Assembly: GCF_022539665.2 (NCBI RefSeq)
Contig: NC_081334.1
Span: 3,348,001-3,412,000, forward strand
Reading direction: 5' to 3'
Length of the DNA stretch: 64,000 nucleotides
Origin: Daphnia carinata
Lineage: Eukaryota > Arthropoda > Branchiopoda > Diplostraca > Daphniidae
Every line of letters begins with the position of its first letter. Position 1 is the first letter of the stretch. The position numbers and the translations under genes were made by a program. Of the stretch, positions 53,001 to 61,556 are shown in pieces. Below the pieces are notes generated by a model. That model did not search any database and was not told the origin of the DNA. It saw only the letters and a program-made list of their open reading frames with translations.

Positions 53001-53388
53001 AACTAGATGGAATCCACACGCAGCGCCAGCGCACACATCACTTAACTCCCCTCAATTCACATTTATGGATGTTGACTATCTCAAATGTCTATTTTGAAGA
53101 GAAAGAAGAAGAAAAAAATTTCTTTGTTTTTCTTTCTGTTCGGCGCGAGTAAATATAGTATAATAGTATATGTACACAAGGGCCTTGATAGTACTGTAGT
53201 AGTAGTATCAAAAGATAATCGAGGAAAAAATCCCTTCACACCAAAAATAGGAGAAAATCGATTTTCAAATGAGAAACAAAAAGAACAGCCAGTAATCACT
53301 GCAGTTAGCAGTCGATCCAATCCAAAAAAGCCTGTCGCCTTTCGTAATCCAATCATCAGACATCCATCGTAAAGTCCAAGAGATAAGT
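41521..53388. other. Gene-free DNA upstream of KLF copy B
   Basis: No exon could be supported. It has the same simple-repeat texture as the inter-KLF region. A compound inverted repeat lies at 45591-45672. Some frames with ordinary composition (for example 51366-51614 minus and 45383-45766 plus) lack start, splice or family support. Confidence 0.55.
45591..45672. repeat. Nested inverted repeat (imperfect hairpin)
   Basis: Outer arms ATGGTGCAT (45591-45599) and ATGCACCAT (45664-45672) and inner arms TGAACCA (45606-45612) and TGGTTCA (45640-45646) are each exactly complementary. The internal loops are very unequal (6 versus 17 nt), so this is not a canonical miRNA precursor. Confidence 0.5.
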
Positions 53389-53546
53389 TGACGTCATTTT
53401 TTTTTCAAACAAAAACGAAAGAGAAAAAAACAAGATTTCGAAAAAATACAAGAGCAACTGAATGGCATTCGCCAACTAATCAGATGGTCTTTCTCTCCCC
53501 TTTGCGCGCACGTTCAACAGCCGTAAAAAGCCATGGAGTGACGTCA
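53389..53546. promoter_or_regulatory. Two palindromic CREs 150 bp apart
   Basis: TGACGTCA at 53389-53396 and again at 53539-53546. This is where the homopolymer-dense domain ends. No gene start is recognised next to them, so a regulatory role is inference. Confidence 0.35.
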
Positions 53547-56500
53547 CTGTCTAGCAATAACAAGGCGGGGTCGCCCAGCAAATATCACTCCATCAATACG
53601 CAACAACAAGAAAATAAAAACGTGATTTAAACTGTTTCAAGGACGCAAAAGTTAATCAATTATTTTGTTTCTTAAAATTTTAGTTTGTCAGGGATTTTCA
53701 AGTGCGTAACTGTCATTTGAAAAACCCTTTCAATTAAAAATCAATGCAAGAATGTGTATCGGTAAATATAACTCCCTTATTCAAATAGGGTGAAAGAGCT
53801 AGCATAAATTTTTAATAACCAACTAGCAAAAAAGGAAAAAGAAATCAAAAGTTGATTCAAGTGGGATTGGATAAGACTGTATTGACCAACTCCCATTAGG
53901 TCGCAGGCTAATATCTAGTGTTACACTTGAAGGTCAAACCATGAAATGAAAAAAAAACCACCCACCATTTGCACAACTAACCAAAGATCGAGACCTCCCC
54001 CCTCTTTAGCAAAACAAATTAGTTCAGCCATTTTGCCAGTGATTAAGCAAGCTGAACGAGATTGAAACAAAACTTCAAAAAGAAACGACCACGATAGTTG
54101 TAGCCATTTGCATTAAATCACCTGAGGTCAAATTGATTTCAAAATTTGAACAGTACTCGACAAGAAACGTTTGGAACTCTCGACGAAGTTCCCCAAACAA
54201 AAGAGGAACTTCACCAGATCAAAAATACAAAACAAGAGGCCTAAACGATAAAAATGTAGAAAAGATTTTGGCGCGAAACTGAACGACAGCGAACCCTAGC
54301 GGTGAATATTGAAAGCTTTCGAACGAAAGAAAAAAATTGCCCCTAATTCTTCAAAAAATTCGGCAATTTCACAAAAATCTCCAAACGAAAAATAACGACA
54401 ATCGCGTGCAGAGAGTAAGGTGATAGTTTGTTCGATCCTACCTGGTTTGAAGTTCTGGAAGAACGTTGCTTTGGCGATTCTGGTCGAGGGTAGCGGGCAG
54501 GACGAAAACGGCTTGACCACGTGTGAAACAACCTTTCACGTGTTGCTAGGTGTCCCTGATGAGTCAGGCATCTAAATAAAAGAAAGATATTAAATTGCAA
54601 TCGAACGCAGACCGAAAAAGAACAAATAAAAGAAGATAACACTAATATTACACAAAGCTCAGGTACATGCATGGCAAATATTGCAAAGACTGCAGCAAAA
54701 CAAGTCCCCACACGAAACAATTAGTACCGTCCACTGTGACACAATAGCAATTACTGAAGGACCGCCAAAAAACACTCCAATAAGACGATTCGACGTTTCA
54801 TTACCATACCCGTGTTGCCAGCAAATAAATTAAGATCTTCACGCGCATTTTTTTTTTTTTTTTTAAATTACATTTAGTCAAAATGGCGGCTAAACCGTTT
54901 GGCAACACCGTGGAGCGAAAATAAGGAAACCAAAAAAAAAGGTGCAGAACGAGATGCTTTAAGACAGTGTGACGAGATCGTCTGTACTAATGAAACCAAA
55001 ATGCGGATTGCTAGAAAATACCTGTTTGACGTCCATCGCATCACACCAGCAAAATGAAAAGTTTCTGGCGTCATAAAGAGTTCCTGGCTCGGAATGCTTT
55101 GTGCGCAAAGCGAAACATCGTTCCTATGTATTCCAAATAGAATTATTTGATGCATTTAAATATGACAAATAGAAAAATGCTCTTATACCAGGTTCAGTTT
55201 TGACGATAACGATAACAATAAACGAACTTGGCACAAAGCCTTGCAGATTCGTTATACTCGGTATCCCAAAAATATTCTGCAAATTATAAATAATGGCATA
55301 GAAATAGATTCATCGATTAACAAAAGGAAACGAATTACCCAAGTTCACCCACGCAACTGAATGAGGTCCATATTTATTTTAAGACCTTGGTATTATTCAA
55401 TGTGATGTAGCTAATCTGCGCCAGCATAATGTGAGGCTGCTTTCACATGGCCCAGAACTCTTCGCAGATACATAGTGCAATCTACAGCTTCCATGCAGAT
55501 TAGATTACAGCCAAGTCATATTGGCAACAAAGATCTTTTAAGTACACAATAGTTGGTCAATTCATGTACCTTTAGAAAAATTGTTGTTTAGGGATGGTTC
55601 TTGACCACTAAGCTTTAATTTCAAAAGTGTACCCAGCATCAAAAAATTTCACAGCAATGCCTCCAAATCCTCACATCTGCCCGAAAAGATTCTGGATGTC
55701 AGTAAAGAATAAAAACAGATCACAACCAATTCCATACTTTGTATAACCATTGCCGGAGTTCTTCCAGCAGCGTTATACCTAACATGACAGACGAATAATT
55801 AAAATTAATAAACTAAATAAACTAATTGAAAAGGTATACCAGGCGTAACACGTTGAATGCTAATGGAAAATCCTTAGTCCAAAAAGCAATGAGAAGCTAC
55901 ATAGCTAGAAATAGCTACTGTGAGATGCTCAAAATGGGCCTTGAATACAAGCTTGACATATTTGTAGTGGGCTCTAAATTGTGGAGTGGTCATTGGTCAC
56001 AGATGAGTTAATCTTTAAGAAGAATTTTAATTTGCTATAAATAAAGGATGTAATTCATAATTATAGAAGGGATGGTATTAGTTATTCTGTATAATGTACC
56101 TTACATTACAGGCCCTCAGCCTAATTACTAAGTTAGCAAAATGGTTTGCCGCTATTAATATCTGGATAAACATACATATATGTCAGTATCATGGTTGTTT
56201 TATCAGCAACACAGTTACATCTGGTAAGCCATAACGAATAAACATTATAAGTGCCAAAATTTATAATTATGCAATTACGGGGCAGAAATTTCCCTCTGTT
56301 ACAAACCTTTATTGTTCACTCGGATGAAGAACAAAATGTAGCTAATATTGATTGTTGTGTAACAAACATGAAATACTCATGGCAACACAATATCTATTCA
56401 CACACTTTTAACCTACGCACACCACACCGCAACAAAAAAAGAACTGAAACAAAGCCATTACGTGCGTCGCCCTCGACGTGTTCGAACGGAAAATGGACGT

Positions 56501-57059
56501 ACCAACAATGACCGGGATTTTAACTTCTCCATCCCTAAACACACTCACATACGCAAAATCGGGGTATATACATATATAGCAACTGCAAAAAAAATTAGTA
56601 TTGGGATACCTATGGACATGAAATCAGGTGTGTTTTTGAAGAAACATTTTTTGTAGCTGAAATGTATTTGACCTTACCACGAAATAAACAATTGATGTTT
56701 CATTACTGTTTCCTTTTTCTTTTTCTGGGCGTCGTTTCACACGAAAGCAGGCAGTCGAATCAAACACCCTCTGTTTTGAATCTGTTCCGTTTCAATGGCT
56801 GTTAAGAGGATGGCATTTTCATTTATGATTAATTCTTTCAAATTTTAATGAAAATGACTTTAATCTTATTGAACGTGGTGCGTAATTACCTATATCGCAA
56901 TTATTTCGTAACAGGATATGTTTTCAAAGTCAGATTTGTTTACAAATAACGGAAAAGGGGTGACCCCGTACTTGTTAGCCAGGTTTTCCCCCAGGTCCTC
57001 CCTACTTAATCAACCGAAATTTGAACAAAAAATAAGCAATCTCCACTCCGAATTTCTAG
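53547..57059. other. AT-rich DNA with no firm gene
   Basis: Simple repeats become scarce. It holds a 9-bp inverted repeat (GTGTTGCCA at 54812-54820 and its complement at 54900-54908) around a YY1/Pho-type AAAATGGCGGC (54880-54890), and two weak minus-strand exon candidates at 54442-54571 and 55022-55123. Confidence 0.5.
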
Positions 57060-57377
57060 TGTTTTCAAAATGGACCTCGATCCGCCATTCGCCTGGGCAG
57101 CGGCCCTTCTGGCACAAGTGTAAGAGAGCGAAGGACGCTTCCCTCTGTTCCAGAAGCCCGCCCAGCTGAACCGAAACGCAAAAGATCTGCCGACGACAAC
57201 GACGAATGCTGCGAGCCTGGTTCGAGCAAAAGAGCTTGCCGGCCGGTTACCATCGCAAGACAGGATAACAGAGTCGATGAACAACCCGAGCCTCCAAAAC
57301 GGACTTCTGCCTTCGACCGTTTTTTTATCACTATCCAATGTGTTGTGTACAATTATTTCATCCCATCTTTAGATTAA
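57060..57377 (+). pseudogene. Coding-like island with a broken frame, unknown protein
   Basis: I do not recognise this protein. A GC-richer patch in AT-rich DNA carries ATG at 57070 in a good CAAA-ATGG context, giving a 17-codon start (MDLDPPFAWAAALLAQV) that stops at TAA 57121. Another frame is open from 57060 to the TAA at 57375-57377 and encodes a hydrophilic segment with PKRKR (nuclear-signal-like), an acidic DDNDE patch, and PKRTS. The two frames differ by one base, so the island could be a decayed gene or retrocopy, a sequencing frameshift, or an exon with an unseen splice. No domain is visible. Could also be chance. Confidence 0.25.
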
Positions 57378-57592
57378 ATAGTTTATGTCTGCAATTAAAA
57401 GCTATAATGCTTGTTGCAATGTGTATAAGAACATTGAAATTCACATTCATATGTATGCGGAATATAGTTATTATGGTAATCATACGAGAAAGTATAAAGA
57501 TAAAAAACAAATAATGTCAATTAATTTCCCCACATACATTTCTTTGTTTTATTCACTGATATCGTAATCTAAATCTCCTTTCGATACCGAAC

Positions 57593-57671
57593 AAGTTCTG
57601 TTTCCATACTTACAAGGATAAGTTCCGTTTCCAAACTTAGAAAGAAAAGTTCCATTTCAAAACTCACAGCG
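57593..57671. repeat. Tandem repeat, three diverged 27-bp units
   Basis: Units begin at 57593, 57620 and 57647, each starting AAGTTC followed by a variant of CGTTTCCAAACTTA. Confidence 0.6.
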
Positions 57672-58688
57672 TCAGTCTGTCAGATTAATTCGTCTGCTCT
57701 GGAAATCAAGGGACCTAATACTATGGCTACGCGGTTAACAGATTGCATTTTACAACATAACAACTATCACCACAAGTGGCGCTCATAACCGTTGCATACC
57801 AGGTGGCGTTGCAACAGTTGCGTACTCTCTACCAGCCATTCCACTTCTAGGGATATTACCCTATTTAGGGGGATTTAAGGAAAATTTTTGGAATCTAGGG
57901 TGCAGTTATGCAAATCTAGGGTTTCCGGGATTATCCAGGGCCTATTTAATTTTCTGGGGATTTCTCGGGATTTTGAGATTTTTGGCCAAACCGCTGTTGC
58001 TTTTGGCGCTTCTATGCAACTTCAAAAGTAAAATGTTCCTCAATAAGAGCCACCAAGCGGACAATGGTGAACGGTACGCTTTTCAGAAAGTAACACTGAC
58101 TAGGATACACCACGAACTCTATTTGATCCTCCAAACGTCTGTGCCAAACATATCGCACGCCGAATTTTATAAGACTCAAGTCTCCGGCTGAATTTCTGAC
58201 AAGCACTTGACCCAATTGCAAAAGCTGGGGAGGAGTTCCTTGAATATATACGTAGGAATTACGAATCTATTTTGTTCAACCATGATGAACAATTTGTTGT
58301 TGAGACATGATGAACCCGAGGCCTCTCACACAATTTTGTTATCTAGGTGAGCAACACACTGTTCATTGGGAAACGCTGTGATTCTCTTGAGGCTTTATAA
58401 CGTTGAAAGTTCGATGACAATTATTTCTGGAAAAAACCATATCTTTTAATAATAACGAAAAAAAAACCATATCTTTATTGCTTAACTAAACAAATATGAT
58501 GGGGCAATCCGATGGTTTTATTTCCATAGCCAATTTAAATTTTTCTGGTAACTTGTTTGGCTTTGACGGGCACTGGTTAATTGCTTTAAAAATGTGTTCG
58601 ATTTAATACTGTTCTAAAATAAATAAAATGGGTTATTTTATATTTTTTATTTACATTTATAAAAATAATTAAAAGATTTTTGAAGCAA

Positions 58689-58769
58689 TGGCGTCTATAA
58701 GAACCGAACACGGACAATCGCCGTATGATCTCAGTGCTATACCACAGTGCCCTACCACAGCGCGACACC
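58689..58769 (-). repeat. Degenerate tRNA-like (SINE-head-like) segment
   Basis: On the minus strand the ends GGTGTC and GACGCC can form a 6-bp acceptor-like stem enclosing GTGGTATAGCAC (A-box-like) and GTTCGGTTC (B-box-like). It is followed by A/T-rich sequence. It is 81 nt long, with no proper anticodon or T arm, so it is not a working tRNA. It lies 70 bp from a second tRNA-like segment on the other strand. Confidence 0.3.
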
Positions 58770-58840
58770 ACTATTAGTCATATATTATATAGTTCCGGTA
58801 TTAGAACGAAGGTCGATGAAAAATAAATTTGTTTGAGATG

Positions 58841-58914
58841 TGCGGTCCTGGCACAGTGGTTACCACCTTCGCTTCGCATTCTGAAGGCCCCGGGTTCAAG
58901 TCCCGACACCGCCA
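58841..58914 (+). repeat. tRNA-derived SINE head
   Basis: A 74-nt tRNA-like unit with a good RNA polymerase III A box (TGGCACAGTGG, 58849-58859) and a B box (GGTTCAAGTCC, 58893-58903), ending CCGCCA. Five of seven acceptor pairs form, the anticodon stem has four pairs and the loop lacks the expected T33, so it is not a functional tRNA. A purine-rich tail (59018-59087) follows. Full element borders and target duplications were not identified. Confidence 0.6.
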
Positions 58915-59017
58915 ATTTCCCCCCCTCCCTTTCCCTCCAAATCTTCATTCAAGATACGCAAAATTCATCGGATTACGCAAGTTTCTACAACAGATCAAAA
59001 CGCAAGATTCTACGCCT

Positions 59018-59087
59018 TCAAGAAAGAAAAAAAGAAGAGAGAAAACAAGAAGAAAGAAAAAAAAAGAGAGAAAAGAAAATAGAAGAG
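59018..59087 (+). repeat. Purine-rich (GAAA)n-like tail
   Basis: Imperfect AG/A tract downstream of the tRNA-like head; may be the SINE tail or the junction to a second part of the element. Confidence 0.5.
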
Positions 59088-59129
59088 CCATGCCTACTAT
59101 AAAGGGGCTAAATGGCACACCAAAAAAAA

Positions 59130-59175
59130 GCCTTGCCAGGCTAAAATTGGCAAAAATAGCCTTGTCAGGCTAAAA
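59130..59175. repeat. Tandem pair of small hairpins
   Basis: GCCTTGCCAGGCTAAAA at 59130 and GCCTTGTCAGGCTAAAA at 59159, period 29 bp. Each copy is a GCCT/AGGC hairpin with a 4-nt loop. Confidence 0.55.
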
Positions 59176-59383
59176 ATCGATCTGTAGTACTGTTCACTAC
59201 CTTGAAGATCGAACCACAAACTGAAAGGTAGAGAAGAGGTGATCGTTGAACGTAGGCTGTTCGTTAGCCTCCCCACGGCCTGAAAGACGGCTCGTGGATG
59301 CAGGCAGCTTATCATCGGGATATGTGACCCAATTCGCTACCCGTAAGTTTTTGTTGTTTTTTGTGCCATTAGGGCGTGTTAGT

Positions 59384-59419
59384 GTTGTTGATGAAGTTCG
59401 AGTTGTTGATGCAGTTCAA
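59384..59419. repeat. Two-unit 18-bp tandem repeat
   Basis: GTTGTTGATGAAGTTCGA at 59384 is followed directly by GTTGTTGATGCAGTTCAA at 59402. Confidence 0.6.
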
Positions 59420-61153
59420 GCATGAAAGAGTGGTTTTGTAAGTAGCTGCACAATAAAATAACAATATAACAATTTCCACTGTTTTTCCCACACATTTCAA
59501 TTCGTCATTCGTTACCAAACAGTGGAAAGTGGAGCTCGGTTTGGGGTATTACCCTCTGGCAATGCAGTTTTAGGCGCTGGAGGTAATGCGCGCTGACAGG
59601 CCGTTATTATAGTAGCAATGTATGAATCATTCAAGCATAGATAAAGACCTCTGCTATGCTTTTAGCCCTATCCCTACTGACGCAGAAAAAGCCGAATGCT
59701 TACTCTGGTTACAGTGCCTCTCGCGGACATAGGGAAGAACTAAATGACATGAACGCCAATAGAAATAGGGTTTAGGTTTGAGGGACTTTTGGCGGATGTT
59801 CATAACGAATATATGTTTACATGTAGGCTAGTTCATTATTATTAACATTTGATAAATGTTTATAGGAATAATATTATAATCTTATGTCTTGTCTTCCCCT
59901 TATGCACATTTTCAAGGAGCTATTGGTACCAAATTAAACATCACATACTACACTGAAATTTAAGGAAGCTTTGCACTTGTCGCTAACAAAGTTACTAATA
60001 ACGAAAAATCAATTTTAATAATTTTCCACCATAAAAGACCTTATGAGTCTGTGATTAATGTTAAGTTGATTAATGTTATGTGTCTGTGGTTAATGTTTAT
60101 GATTAAGTCACTAAACCTTTTTAAATAAATCAAAGATTTTTTACTTCAAGTTTTCCACGATCATGGAAAGCATGCCAGTGTATTTTTATACAAAACTATC
60201 AGACTATCACATGTTTTGCACATAACAGAACACGAGTTAACTCATCCAAGAGTCAGTATCGCTCATTAATACGATAAATTGGCCTTTTTTCATTAGTTTA
60301 GGTTCTTTCTTTTCATTTTTCTTAATCTTGGCTTTTCTCTTTTTCTGTTCTTCGATGCAGTCGTCCCCTCCTTTTTCTTCGTGATTTAATTTTATCTTGT
60401 TTTGACAAACTCTGTATGATCAGAGGTTGCTGACACAGATGCTGCCTTGGTGGTTTGTGAAAGTTTCACAATTTTGTACTATCGAGATCTTGAACTATAG
60501 AAACATCCCGAGTTTGAATATTGGTTAGCAAGGTAGAAATGAAAAGACCTTCAGAAGAATTATTTTTTAAGAGAAACGATGTTAATTGGCCCTCGCTTTT
60601 CATCAGGCTCTTGACTTTTTGGCTCAATTTTCTTCAAATTGTGGTTACACGGCACTTTCAAGTTCTTGTTTTCCGTTTTTCCATTTACCAAAGCTGCCCT
60701 TGATATCGTAACCTTTAAATTCAATTATCATTTACTTTGGTCTCTCAACATTGTAACGATCACTCCATAGATCAAACTGTACAAACCTATCCTATTCTTA
60801 TTTTCTTTAGGGAACGACATTTTCAAGCCAAATCTAGCTTCAGGACGCCACAAACTGCCACGAACAATGGCGGTTGTTGGAAAGCTATTTACCCATCAGT
60901 AGTGATAAAAACCTCCACTTGATGGCACTGCAAGCAGTGTAAGGATCCAAAAAATCGTAGGAAGGGTACCCAAAATTTTTGCGTCAGCAGCCCATGTTAT
61001 TCGTGTTTGTTATTATTTATTTAGTCTTATGGAGATAGCGAACCAGAGGTCTTTATCTATGATTCAAGTATGAAAGTAACAGGGATTTTTCTGGGGATTT
61101 TATTTTTTTTAAATAGGGATTTATGTCCCCAGTCTGGCAACGTTCTAGGGATA
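59420..61153. other. AT-rich DNA without recognisable gene
   Basis: Only short open frames without start, splice or family support. Near 61080-61150 a G-rich GGGATTTTTCTGGGGATTTT and TTCTAGGGATA motif recurs, similar to 57849-57980. Confidence 0.5.
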
Positions 61154-61171
61154 CCACTTTGCGGAAAGTGG
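61154..61171. repeat. Short perfect hairpin
   Basis: CCACTTT, a GCGG loop, and AAAGTGG: seven perfect pairs with a 4-nt loop. Confidence 0.6.
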
Positions 61172-61485
61172 AAACACTGCTCTCTACGAACATTATGCGC
61201 AGTACTAAGGAATGGACGGCAGTGATGAGATGGTAGCAAGAGGTTTCCGACATTTTGGGCCCGTGATGTCGAAAAGTTCGTTCTTGAAGAAAGAAGAACG
61301 AAACTATCATGGAGGTTTTACAACCAACTAGCTTAATATGGACCGTGTTTCATACCTGCAAATCGGTAAATTTACATTGTGTGATGTACGACTTAATTTT
61401 TACAATTTGTATTACATTGTACGTCTCGTAGACCGTATGTTCTGCAGTTGTACCACGTTGCATCCAGGCATTTTTAAGGAAAAAT

Positions 61486-61556
61486 CTATTGCCCCGCAGA
61501 ATCCGGGGGGTAATAGCATTTTGTCTATTGCTCCCCCGGAATCTGTGGGGCAATAG
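61486..61556. repeat. Double palindrome (foldback) with GC-rich arms
   Basis: Arms at 61486-61516 and 61525-61556 are close reverse complements over about 31 bp around an 8-nt loop (CATTTTGT). Each arm is itself nearly palindromic, from CTATTGC at one side to (C)AATAG at the other, so the element is also two tandem hairpins. It stands out in AT-rich surroundings. No target duplication is evident. Confidence 0.75.

Noticed and set aside
55022-55290. A three-exon minus-strand chain including a third exon near 55190-55290
   Set aside because: On recounting the bases the third exon would run into a stop after the junction; only the two weaker exons were kept as a candidate.
58841-58914. Functional tRNA gene
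   Set aside because: Acceptor and anticodon stems are mismatched and the anticodon loop is not canonical; better read as a SINE head.
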